Assembly: GCF_002160025.1 (NCBI RefSeq)
Contig: NZ_NFJU01000012.1
Span: 28,450 to 92,449, forward strand
Source: Anaeromassilibacillus sp. An200
GTDB lineage: Bacteria > Bacillota > Clostridia > Oscillospirales > Acutalibacteraceae
DNA: 64,000 nucleotides
Direction of reading: 5' to 3'
The position numbers and the translations under genes were made by a program. The first letter of the stretch is position 1, and each line of letters opens with the position of its first letter. Below the pieces are notes generated by a model. It had not been told where the DNA came from. It searched no databases and saw nothing but the letters and a program-made list of their open reading frames with translations. Shown in pieces: positions 9,155 through 17,225 of this stretch.

Positions 9155-9427
9155 GCGCCGGAAGGAAACATTTTCCATATATTGTTTATTTAAAATAAAC
9201 AGAAAGCAATATCGTAGAAATATCACTTTCGAATAAATTCGACACCTCCTCTCTGCTATACTGAAATGGAATTCTTCCTGCCCTGTTTCTGTGTATTTTG
9301 TAACAAATCAACCAATACAAGTTGGCTAAAAGCGGAAAATCTTTAAGAAAATGACGGAAAAACTTGATATTTCTCACCTTTGTGATATGATTATGGTAAA
9401 GAAATTTGCATAGAGGAGGATGGTTCC
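9155..9427. other. AT-rich leader region before glgB
   Basis: 273 bases without a gene, much richer in A+T than the flanking genes. It holds a TTTATTTAAAATAAAC partial palindrome near 9185 and the glgB promoter at its right end. I see no terminator hairpin for the upstream glycosidase gene. Confidence 0.5.
9364..9391 (+). promoter_or_regulatory. Promoter of the glgBCDA operon
   Basis: TTGATA (9364-9369), 16-base spacer, TATGAT (9386-9391), 37 bases before the glgB ATG; AGAGGAGGA (9412-9420) is the ribosome site. Confidence 0.6.
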
Positions 9428-11527
9428 ATGCAGAAGGAAGTCAACTCCAAAAACAGCGTTCCGCTTTATCTGTTCCATCAAGGCACCAACAGCAAAGCCT
9501 ATGAATATATGGGGCTGCGGAAAGCGGGGGATCCCGAAAATCCGGGCATGACCTGCCGTGTCTGGGCGCCCAACGCCCAGGCTGTTTCGCTGGTGGGAGA
9601 CTTCAACAACTGGGATGACGAGAAGCATCCCCTCGAAAAGATCAGCGAAAACGGCGTGTGGGAGGCAATTCTGCCCTTTGAGCTGGATCAATATTCCGTG
9701 TACAAGTTCTGCATTGTAAAGCAGGACGGTACCAAAGTGCTCAAGAGCGATCCCTATGCCTACCACTTCGAGACACGGCCGAACAATTCCTCGATCTACT
9801 GCGACATTGAGGGCTTTGCCTGGGAGGACGACGCCTGGTTCCGCCACAAGGCGGCCAAGCCGCACTACAGCCGTCCCGTCAACATCTACGAGGTGCACGC
9901 GGGTTCCTGGCGCCGGTACGCGGACGGCAACGTCTTTTCCTATGACAAGCTGGCGGACGAGCTCATTCCGTACCTGCTGGACATGGGCTACACGCACGTC
10001 GAGCTGATGCCGCTGACGGAATACCCCTTCGACGGATCGTGGGGCTACCAGGTGACGGGCTATTTTGCCCCCACCTCGCGCTATGGCTCCCCGAAAGATT
10101 TCATGAGCTTTGTCAACAAATTCCACAAGGCGGGCCTGGGCGTCATCATGGACTGGGTTCCCGCGCACTTCCCCAAGGACGAGGCTGGTCTGGCGCGCTT
10201 TGACGGCACGCCGTGCTATGAGTACGCCGATCCCCGAAAGGGCGAGCACAAGGACTGGGGGACGCTCGTGTTTGACTACGGGCGGTGCGAGGTCGTCAGC
10301 TTCCTCATCTCCAGCGCCGTGTTCTGGCTGGAGAAATATCACATCGACGGCATCCGCGTGGACGCGGTGGCCTCGATGCTCTATCTCGACTACAGCCGCC
10401 GCGACGGCGAATGGCTGCCGAACAAGGACGGCGGCAAGGAAAACCTGGAAGCCGTCGCCTTTTTGCAGAGGCTCAACGAATCCGTATTCTCCCTCTTCCC
10501 GGAGGTCATGATGATCGCGGAGGAATCCACCTCCTGGCCGATGGTGAGCAAGCCCACGGACTGCGGCGGACTGGGCTTCAATTACAAGTGGAACATGGGC
10601 TGGATGAACGACATGCTCCACTATATGTCCCTGGACCCCATCTACCGCAAATTCAACCACGACAACATCACGTTTTCGTTCTTCTATGCCTTCTCCGAGA
10701 ACTACATCCTGCCGATCTCGCACGACGAGGTGGTGCACGGCAAGTGCTCGCTGATGAATAAAATGCCCGGCGACAATGATCAGAAATTCGCCGGGGTGCG
10801 CGCTTTCCTCTCCTATATGATGGCGCACCCGGGCAAAAAGCTCCTGTTCATGGGCAGCGAATTCGGCCAGTTCATTGAGTGGAATTATGAGAAGGAGCTC
10901 GACTGGCTGCTGCTGCAATACCCGCAGCACCGCAAGCAGCAATCCTTCTTCCGCGATCTGAACCATTTCTATCTCGACACCCCCGCTCTCTGGGAGGTGG
11001 ATTTCTCGTGGGAGGGCTTCAGCTGGATTTCCAACGACGACTACACCCAGAGCGTCATTGCCTTCCGCCGCATCGACAAAAACGGCGGGGAGCTTGTCGT
11101 CGTGTGCAACTTTGTCCCGGTGGAGCGCAAGGGCTACCGGATCGGCGCGCCCACGCCCGGCATCTATGAGGAAGTTTTCTCCTCCGACCGTGCCGCGTAC
11201 GGCGGCTCCGGCATCACAAACGGCGATACCATCAAGACCACCGCCGTGCCGATGCATGGCTGCGAGGAATCCATGGAGCTGGATCTGCCGCCGATGTCTG
11301 TTTTGTACCTGCGGTGCAGAAGGAAGAAGCCCCAGCGCAGGAAGATTTCCGCCGCGCAGGCTCAGCCCGCCCCCAAGCAGGCCAGACCCGCCAAAGAAGC
11401 GAAGCCCGCCAAAGAGAAGGGACCCGCCCGGCAGACAAAAGCTGCCGCAAAGGAGGCAAAGCCCGCCGGGGAATCCACAGCAAAGAAACCCGCGCGCGGC
11501 CGCAAAAAAAAGACGGACGACGCATAA
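9428..11527 (+). CDS. glgB: 1,4-alpha-glucan branching enzyme with a lysine/alanine/proline-rich tail
   Basis: 699 residues. Creates alpha-1,6 branches in glycogen. An N-terminal CBM48 domain ([22 protein letters not shown]) is followed by a GH13 barrel with the nucleophile in GIRVDAV (Asp about 311), acid/base in MMIAEES (Glu about 365) and the third Asp in [10 protein letters not shown] (about 433). The catalytic part ends near residue 628; what follows is about 70 residues almost wholly Lys, Ala, Pro, Arg and Glu ([19 protein letters not shown]), resembling the C-terminal tail of histone H1-like proteins and absent from standard GlgB. First gene of the operon glgB-glgC-glgD-glgA. Confidence 0.95.
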   Translation: MQKEVNSKNSVPLYLFHQGTNSKAYEYMGLRKAGDPENPGMTCRVWAPNAQAVSLVGDFNNWDDEKHPLEKISENGVWEAILPFELDQYSVYKFCIVKQDGTKVLKSDPYAYHFETRPNNSSIYCDIEGFAWEDDAWFRHKAAKPHYSRPVNIYEVHAGSWRRYADGNVFSYDKLADELIPYLLDMGYTHVELMPLTEYPFDGSWGYQVTGYFAPTSRYGSPKDFMSFVNKFHKAGLGVIMDWVPAHFPKDEAGLARFDGTPCYEYADPRKGEHKDWGTLVFDYGRCEVVSFLISSAVFWLEKYHIDGIRVDAVASMLYLDYSRRDGEWLPNKDGGKENLEAVAFLQRLNESVFSLFPEVMMIAEESTSWPMVSKPTDCGGLGFNYKWNMGWMNDMLHYMSLDPIYRKFNHDNITFSFFYAFSENYILPISHDEVVHGKCSLMNKMPGDNDQKFAGVRAFLSYMMAHPGKKLLFMGSEFGQFIEWNYEKELDWLLLQYPQHRKQQSFFRDLNHFYLDTPALWEVDFSWEGFSWISNDDYTQSVIAFRRIDKNGGELVVVCNFVPVERKGYRIGAPTPGIYEEVFSSDRAAYGGSGITNGDTIKTTAVPMHGCEESMELDLPPMSVLYLRCRRKKPQRRKISAAQAQPAPKQARPAKEAKPAKEKGPARQTKAAAKEAKPAGESTAKKPARGRKKKTDDA

Positions 11528-11595
11528 AAGCGGCGCTTTCCATCACTGGTAAGATCATTTGATCTTTTCATATTCTATCAAGGAGGGGATTTTCC

Positions 11596-12819
11596 ATGTT
11601 GCCAAAGCAGGAAGTTGTGGCAATGCTGCTGGCCGGTGGACAGGGCAGCAGACTTGGAGTACTGACAAAAAATCTGGCGAAACCCGCGGTCCCGTATGGA
11701 GGAAAATACCGCATCATCGATTTCCCCCTTTCGAACTGTGTCAATTCCGGCATTGAGACCGTCGGCGTGCTCACGCAGTATCAGCCGCTCGAGCTCAACG
11801 AGTACATCGGAAGCGGGCAGCCGTGGGATCTCGACAGCATGTACGGCGGCGTTCATGTCCTGCCCCCGTATCAGCGCGGCAAGAAATCCGACTGGTACAA
11901 GGGAACGGCCAACGCCATTTATCAGAACATCAATTTCATCGATCGCTACCAGCCCGACTATGTTGTGGTGCTCTCCGGCGACCATATCTACAAGATGGAT
12001 TACTCCAGGATGGTGGCCTACCACAAGGAAAAGGAGGCCGACTGCACCATCGCCGTGATCGATGTGCCGCTTTCGGAGGCTTCCCGCTTCGGTATCCTGA
12101 ACACCAGAGAGGACAACTCCATCTACGAGTTCGACGAGAAGCCGAAGGTGCCCAAGAGCACAAAGGCCTCCATGGGCATCTATGTGTTCACCTGGAGCAA
12201 GCTGCGCAAGTACCTGATCGAGGATGAGGCGGATCCGAAATCCTCGAACGACTTCGGCAAAAACGTGCTTCCGAACATGCTCAACGCGGGCGAGCGCATG
12301 TTTGCCTATGAGTTCCAGGGCTACTGGAAGGACGTGGGAACCATCGAGAGCCTGTGGGAATCCAACATGGATCTGCTTGACCCGAACGGCTCCCTGGATC
12401 TGAGCGAGGAAAGCTGGAAAATCTATTCGAGAAACCCCGTCATGCCGCCGCAGTATGTGGCCAAGGATGCTGTCGTGCAGAATTCGCTCGTGGCGGAAGG
12501 CTGCAACGTGTACGGCGAGATTGATTTCGCCGTGCTGTTCGCGGGTGCGTACATCGCTCCGGGCGCCGTCGTGAAGGATTCCATCATCATGCCCGGCAGC
12601 CGCGTGGAGGAAGGCGCTGTCGTCCAGTACGCCATCATCTCCGAGAACACCGTGATCGGCAAGGGCGCGCATGTCGGCGCCCGCCCCGAAGACATTGACA
12701 ACAAGGAAGAGTGGGGCGTCGCCGTCGTCGGTGCGGACTGCACCATCGCTCCCGGCGCGGTCGTGCCGCCCAAGGCCATGATCGAAGAGGGAACCACTTA
12801 TGAGGAGGGAACAAAATAA
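11596..12819 (+). CDS. glgC: Glucose-1-phosphate adenylyltransferase, catalytic subunit
   Basis: 407 residues. Makes ADP-glucose from ATP and glucose-1-phosphate. The glycine-rich nucleotide loop [11 protein letters not shown], the substrate motif FVEKP-equivalent [10 protein letters not shown], and the catalytic GDHIYKMDY are all present, followed by a left-handed beta-helix domain from about residue 280 ([29 protein letters not shown]). AAGGAGGGG precedes the ATG. Its stop overlaps the glgD start by one base (TAATG), so subunits are probably made in equal amounts. Confidence 0.95.
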   Translation: MLPKQEVVAMLLAGGQGSRLGVLTKNLAKPAVPYGGKYRIIDFPLSNCVNSGIETVGVLTQYQPLELNEYIGSGQPWDLDSMYGGVHVLPPYQRGKKSDWYKGTANAIYQNINFIDRYQPDYVVVLSGDHIYKMDYSRMVAYHKEKEADCTIAVIDVPLSEASRFGILNTREDNSIYEFDEKPKVPKSTKASMGIYVFTWSKLRKYLIEDEADPKSSNDFGKNVLPNMLNAGERMFAYEFQGYWKDVGTIESLWESNMDLLDPNGSLDLSEESWKIYSRNPVMPPQYVAKDAVVQNSLVAEGCNVYGEIDFAVLFAGAYIAPGAVVKDSIIMPGSRVEEGAVVQYAIISENTVIGKGAHVGARPEDIDNKEEWGVAVVGADCTIAPGAVVPPKAMIEEGTTYEEGTK

Positions 12820-13934
12820 TGCGTGCCAATAATATGCTGGGAGTTTTGTTCTCCAATGTACATGATGAAAACATCCGGGAGCTGACGGAAAAGCGCGCCA
12901 TGGGCAGCGTGCCCTTCGGCGGCCGCTACCGCCTGATCGACTTCCCGCTCTCCAATATGGTGAATTCCGGCATCAACAAGGTTGGCGTCATCACCAAGAA
13001 CAACTATCAGTCCCTGATGGACCATCTCGGCTCCGGCAAGGCATGGGATCTCTCCCGCAAGAGAGAGGGCCTGTTTATCCTGCCGCCTTTCGGCGACGCG
13101 AGCGCGATCCCGAACAGCCGCGTGGAATATCTGGCCTCCATCACCCGCTTCCTGCACAACTCCCGCGAGGAATACGTCGCCCTCTCGGACTGTGATATGC
13201 TCTGCAACATTGACTACAGTGACGTGCTGGCCTTCCATCTGCGCCAGGAAGCCGACATCACGCTGGTGTACCGCTTCGGCAAAATCCCGGTGGGCAGCAG
13301 CGATCCGATGGTCTATACGCTTGCACCGGACGGCCGTATCCTCGACATGCTCATCTCCCCCGCCATTGACGGCGAGTGCAATCACGGCATAAGCATCCTC
13401 ATCATGAAGCGCGAGCTTCTGATCAGCATGATCAGCGACTGCGTGAGCCGCAACATGTTCAACTTCAAGCGCGATTTCCTGCAGAGGAACGTGAAGAACT
13501 ACCGCATCTACGGCTATGAGTTTGAGGGCACGGTGCAGACCATCTGCTCCATGAACTCTTACTTCGAGGCCAACATGACGCTGATGCAGCCGAAGGTGCG
13601 CGCGGAGCTCTTCAACCCGAACCGCCCGATTTACACGAAGGTGCGTGACGACATGCCCGCCCGCTACGGCCTGGGCGCCAACGTGGCAAACAGCATCATC
13701 GCGGACGGCTGCGTGATCGAGGGCACGGTGGAAAACTGTGTGCTCTTCCGCGGCGTGCGGGTGGAAAAAGGTGCAAGACTGGAAAACTGCGTGATCATGC
13801 AGGACAGCGTGATCGGCCAGAACTGCCGCATGAACTATGTGGTGGTGGATAAAGATGTGGAAATCAAAGAAGAGCGCTCGCTGATGGGTTTCCAGTCCTA
13901 TCCGGTATACATCAGCAAGGGCGCGATCGTCTGA
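12819..13934 (+). CDS. glgD: GlgD, non-catalytic adenylyltransferase-like subunit
   Basis: 371 residues, homologous to GlgC but lacking its key features: the glycine-rich loop is replaced by MLGVLFSNVHDENIREL, and the GDHIYKMDY active-site motif reads LSDCDMLCNIDY. Family GlgD proteins form a heteromer with GlgC and increase its activity; they are typical of Gram-positive bacteria. A C-terminal beta-helix is retained (ANSIIADGC, NCVLFRGVRV, NCVIMQDSV). Joined to glgC by a one-base stop/start overlap. Confidence 0.92.
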   Translation: MRANNMLGVLFSNVHDENIRELTEKRAMGSVPFGGRYRLIDFPLSNMVNSGINKVGVITKNNYQSLMDHLGSGKAWDLSRKREGLFILPPFGDASAIPNSRVEYLASITRFLHNSREEYVALSDCDMLCNIDYSDVLAFHLRQEADITLVYRFGKIPVGSSDPMVYTLAPDGRILDMLISPAIDGECNHGISILIMKRELLISMISDCVSRNMFNFKRDFLQRNVKNYRIYGYEFEGTVQTICSMNSYFEANMTLMQPKVRAELFNPNRPIYTKVRDDMPARYGLGANVANSIIADGCVIEGTVENCVLFRGVRVEKGARLENCVIMQDSVIGQNCRMNYVVVDKDVEIKEERSLMGFQSYPVYISKGAIV

Positions 13935-13989
13935 CCGCCCGCGTCCCAGCCGGGCGAACACCGCGCGGCAAACGAGAGGAGAAGCACTT

Positions 13990-15414
13990 ATGAAGGTTTT
14001 ATACTGCACCAGTGAAGCAAGACCCTTCGCCGCAACGGGCGGTCTGGCGGATGTGGCGGGTTCCCTGCCGCAGGCGCTGCGCGCCCGTCTCATCGGCTGC
14101 CGCGTGGTCATGCCGCTCTACGAGGAAATCCCGCAGTCCCTGCGCGACAACATGAAATTCATCACCAGCCTTTCTGTTCCGGTGGCATGGCGCCGGCAGT
14201 ACTGCGGCGTGTTTGAAGCGCGCTCGGGCGGGGTGATCTATTACCTCATCGACAACCAGTATTATTTCAAGCGCAAAGGCCTTTACGGCCACTACGACGA
14301 CGCGGAGCGCTTTGCGTTCCTCAGCCGTGCCGCGCTGGAAATGCTGCCCTATATCGACTTCCGCCCGGATGTGATCCACTGCAACGACTGGCAGACGGCT
14401 CTCGTCCCGGTGTATTACAGCATCTTCTACGCCAATAACGAGTGGTATCGCGGCATCAAGACGGTGTTCACGATCCACAACATCCAGTACCAGGGCAAGT
14501 ACGGCAAGGAGCTGCTGGAGGACGTGCTCGGCATTCCCGGATCGGCTCTGCCCCTTCTGGAATACGACAACTGCGTCAACATGATGAAGGGCGCAATCGA
14601 GACGGCCAACCGTGTCACCACCGTCAGCCCGACGTATGCGCAGGAAATCCTCGATCCGTGGTTCTCCCACAAGATGGACACCATCCTGCGGGAGCGCTCC
14701 TGGAAGCTCAGCGGCATTCTCAACGGCATCGACACGGAAAGCTACAACCCTGAGACGGACAAGGATATCTACGCGAACTACTCCGTGCAGGATATGTCCG
14801 GCAAGGCCGTGAACAAGCTCGAGCTCCAGAAACGCCTGAACCTTGCGGAAACGCCCGACGTGCCGCTCATCGGCATGGTGACCCGCATGGTAGCGCACAA
14901 GGGACTCGATCTCGTGAAGGAGACACTGGATCAGCTGATGTGGGAATCGAACATCCAGTTCGTTATCCTCGGCTCGGGCGACTACGAATATGAGACGTTC
15001 TTCCGCGAGATGCAGAACAAATACCCCGGCCGGCTCTGTGCCTGCTTCGGCTTCGTGCCGGAGCTGTCCCGCAAGATTTACGCGGGCGCCGATATCTTCC
15101 TCATGCCCAGCAAGAGCGAACCCTGCGGCCTTTCGCAGATGATCGCCCTGCGGTACGGCACCATTCCGGTGGTGCGCGCCACCGGCGGCCTGAAGGATTC
15201 CATCCAGGACAGCGGCGACGGCGAGGGCAACGGCTTCACCTTCCAGAGCTACAACGGCGGCGACATGCTCTATGCCATCCACCGTGCGCTGGAGGGCTAC
15301 GCGCAGGCCGACGGATGGAAGATCCTCGTTGACCGGGCTATGAAGAGCGACAACTCCTGGGGCCGTTCCGCGAACGACTACATCCGGATGTACCGCGACA
15401 TGCTCAAGGAGTAA
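13990..15414 (+). CDS. glgA: Glycogen synthase (GT5, ADP-glucose)
   Basis: 474 residues. Transfers glucose from ADP-glucose to the growing alpha-1,4 chain. The N-terminal GT5 domain has the TGGLADVAG motif, the ICDPNDWQT-equivalent HCNDWQTALVPVYY, and FTIHNIQYQGKYG; the C-terminal GT1-like domain has LMPSKSEPCGLSQMIALRYGTIPVVRATGGLKDS, the donor-binding region with its catalytic Glu (SEPCGL). Oddity: the canonical Lys of the N-terminal K-T-G-G motif is Ala at residue 15 (FAATGG). AGAGGAGAAGC precedes the ATG. Last gene of the operon; a strong terminator follows. Confidence 0.95.
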   Translation: MKVLYCTSEARPFAATGGLADVAGSLPQALRARLIGCRVVMPLYEEIPQSLRDNMKFITSLSVPVAWRRQYCGVFEARSGGVIYYLIDNQYYFKRKGLYGHYDDAERFAFLSRAALEMLPYIDFRPDVIHCNDWQTALVPVYYSIFYANNEWYRGIKTVFTIHNIQYQGKYGKELLEDVLGIPGSALPLLEYDNCVNMMKGAIETANRVTTVSPTYAQEILDPWFSHKMDTILRERSWKLSGILNGIDTESYNPETDKDIYANYSVQDMSGKAVNKLELQKRLNLAETPDVPLIGMVTRMVAHKGLDLVKETLDQLMWESNIQFVILGSGDYEYETFFREMQNKYPGRLCACFGFVPELSRKIYAGADIFLMPSKSEPCGLSQMIALRYGTIPVVRATGGLKDSIQDSGDGEGNGFTFQSYNGGDMLYAIHRALEGYAQADGWKILVDRAMKSDNSWGRSANDYIRMYRDMLKE

Positions 15415-15439
15415 GCCTTACCAATCAAACACACAAAGC

Positions 15440-15476
15440 AGAGCCCCCGCAGGGAATTTCCCTGCGGGGGCTCTTT
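15440..15476 (+). terminator. Rho-independent terminator of the glg operon
   Basis: Arms AGAGCCCCCGCAGGG and its complement around an AATT loop, then CTCTTTC. Lies 26 bases after the glgA stop. Confidence 0.9.
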
Positions 15477-15513
15477 CACTATGCTGGATCCGCTGCTATG
15501 TTCGCACCGAAAA

Positions 15514-15542
15514 TTGACAAACCGCCCTCCTTATGGTAGTCT
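15514..15542 (+). promoter_or_regulatory. Promoter of the sucrose phosphorylase gene
   Basis: Perfect -35 TTGACA (15514-15519), 17-base spacer, poorer -10 TAGTCT (15537-15542). GGAAGGAGG is the ribosome site. Confidence 0.6.
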
Positions 15543-15605
15543 AACAATAGGTCCCCGGCCCGGCCGCAAGGCCATGCGCGGGGCAGCACGGAAGGAGGAT
15601 CCCCC

Positions 15606-17057
15606 ATGAAAAAGCTGTCCAATCAAATTATGCTGATCACCTACAGCGATTCCATCGGAAAGAATATCTCGGAGCTTCAGGAGCTCCTTACCAAATATGT
15701 AGGAAATGCCATCGGCGGCATCCATCTGCTGCCGTTCTTCCCTTCATCCGGCGATCGCGGCTTCGCTCCCATGACCTATCACGAGGTGGATCCGGCCTTT
15801 GGTACCTGGAAGGATGTGGAGGGCCTTGCCGACCGGTATTACCTGATGACGGACTATATGATCAACCACATTTCCGCTCAGAGCAGCTACTTCCGTGATT
15901 TCCTTGCCCGCAAAGACGAGTCCCCCTGGCACGATCTATTCATCCGCTACAAGGATTTCTGGGAGGGCGGCGAGCCGACCGAGGAGCAGGTGGACGCGAT
16001 CTATAAGCGCAAGCCCCGCGCCCCGTATGTGGAAGCCCACTTTGCGGACGGCACATCCGAAAAGGTGTGGTGCACCTTCGGCGAGGAGCAGATCGACATC
16101 AACTGCCCCTCTGAGACGGGCAAGCAGTTCCTGCGGGACAACCTTGCCGAGCTGACAAAGCACGGCGTTTCCGTCATCCGTCTGGACGCCTTCGCCTACG
16201 CGACAAAGCGCGCCGGCACCTCCTGCTTCTTCCTGGAGCCGGAGGTCTGGGGCCTGCTTGACGAGGTCATGGATATCCTGCGCCCCTCCGGCGCGACGAT
16301 CCTGCCGGAGATCCACGAGCATTATTCCATGCCCCTCAAGCTCGCGGAAAAAGGCTACTGGGTCTATGACTTCCAGCTTCCCATGCTGCTGATCAACGCG
16401 CTTTACTATGGACAGTCCCAGTATCTCAAGCACTGGCTTACCATCTGCCCGAGAAAGCAGTTCACCACACTCGACACGCACGACGGCATCGGCGTGGTGG
16501 ACGTGCGCGGCCTGCTCCCGGACGAGGAGATCGACCGCACCAAGGAGGACATCTTCCAGTTCGGCGCGAACGTGAAAAAGGTCTACAACACCGCCCTGTA
16601 CAACAATCTGGATATCTACCAGGTCAACTGCACCTACTATTCCGCGCTGGGTGACGATGACAACGCCTATCTGGCCGCCCGTGCCGTGCAGTTTTTCGCT
16701 CCCGGCATCCCGCAGGTGTACTATGTGGGCATGTTCGCGGGCCGCAACGACATCGAGCTGCTCGAGAGCACCAAGGAGGGCCGCAACATCAACCGCCACT
16801 ACTACACCGCCGAAGAGGTCGCCGCCGAGGTGGAGCGCCCTGTGGTGAAGAAGCTGCTGGATATGATGAAATTCCGCAACGAGTGCCCGGCCTTTGACGG
16901 CTCCTTTGAGCTGCTGCCCTGCGCGGACGACTCGCTGCACATCCGCCGTCAGAACGGCAATGCCGTCGCGGAGCTCAAGGTGAACTTCAAGACGAAGTCT
17001 TATGAGATTTTCGCCGGTGAAAACGGCGATTTAAAGCTGGTGGACGCCGGTCTGTAA
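15606..17057 (+). CDS. Sucrose phosphorylase-type GH13 enzyme
   Basis: 483 residues, cytoplasmic, of the GH13 subfamily 18 class: sucrose (or a related glucoside) plus phosphate gives alpha-glucose-1-phosphate and fructose. The opening MKKLSNQIMLITYSDS and LLPFFPSSGDRGFAPMTY are typical of these enzymes. The nucleophile lies in VIRLDAFAYA (Asp about 194), the acid/base in LPEIHEHY (Glu about 235) and the transition-state Asp in TLDTHDGIG (about 291). Family relatives act on sucrose-6-phosphate or glucosylglycerate, so sucrose is probable but not certain. The glucose-1-phosphate product is exactly the GlgC substrate coded next door, and fructose could feed the kinase at 3.5 kb. Confidence 0.85.
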   Translation: MKKLSNQIMLITYSDSIGKNISELQELLTKYVGNAIGGIHLLPFFPSSGDRGFAPMTYHEVDPAFGTWKDVEGLADRYYLMTDYMINHISAQSSYFRDFLARKDESPWHDLFIRYKDFWEGGEPTEEQVDAIYKRKPRAPYVEAHFADGTSEKVWCTFGEEQIDINCPSETGKQFLRDNLAELTKHGVSVIRLDAFAYATKRAGTSCFFLEPEVWGLLDEVMDILRPSGATILPEIHEHYSMPLKLAEKGYWVYDFQLPMLLINALYYGQSQYLKHWLTICPRKQFTTLDTHDGIGVVDVRGLLPDEEIDRTKEDIFQFGANVKKVYNTALYNNLDIYQVNCTYYSALGDDDNAYLAARAVQFFAPGIPQVYYVGMFAGRNDIELLESTKEGRNINRHYYTAEEVAAEVERPVVKKLLDMMKFRNECPAFDGSFELLPCADDSLHIRRQNGNAVAELKVNFKTKSYEIFAGENGDLKLVDAGL

Positions 17058-17070
17058 GAGAGAACCTTCC

Positions 17071-17117
17071 GCGCCCGCTCTTTCGGGATTTACCCCGACA
17101 AGAGCGGGCGCGTTTTT
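17071..17117 (+). terminator. Rho-independent terminator after sucrose phosphorylase
   Basis: GCGCCCGCTCTT (17071-17082) pairs with AAGAGCGGGCGC, with an inner TCGGG/CCCGA stem, followed by TTTTTG. Confidence 0.9.
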
Positions 17118-17164
17118 GTCTGTGGCGAGAAATCTAAAATTTCCTTAAAAAAACCGGGATCGGT

Positions 17165-17193
17165 TTGACAAGCGATCCGCCCTCCTTTACAAT
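17165..17193 (+). promoter_or_regulatory. Sigma-A promoter of the AAA+/DUF4157 unit
   Basis: TTGACA (17165-17170), 17-base spacer, TACAAT (17188-17193). One of the best promoters in the window, implying that the unit is transcribed in ordinary growth unless repressed. Confidence 0.8.
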
Positions 17194-17225
17194 AAAGGTA
17201 AGACAAAACGAGGGAGGGACGCGAT

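Noticed and set aside
7604..9226. 540-codon minus-strand frame opposite the six-hairpin glycosidase
   Set aside because: Shadow of the real gene; codon pattern and composition fit the plus strand.
9374..11257. 627-codon open frame on the minus strand opposite glgB
   Set aside because: It lies exactly against a gene with complete GH13 motifs, has no ribosome site and reads as low-complexity His/Arg/Val-rich sequence typical of antisense frames in GC-rich DNA.
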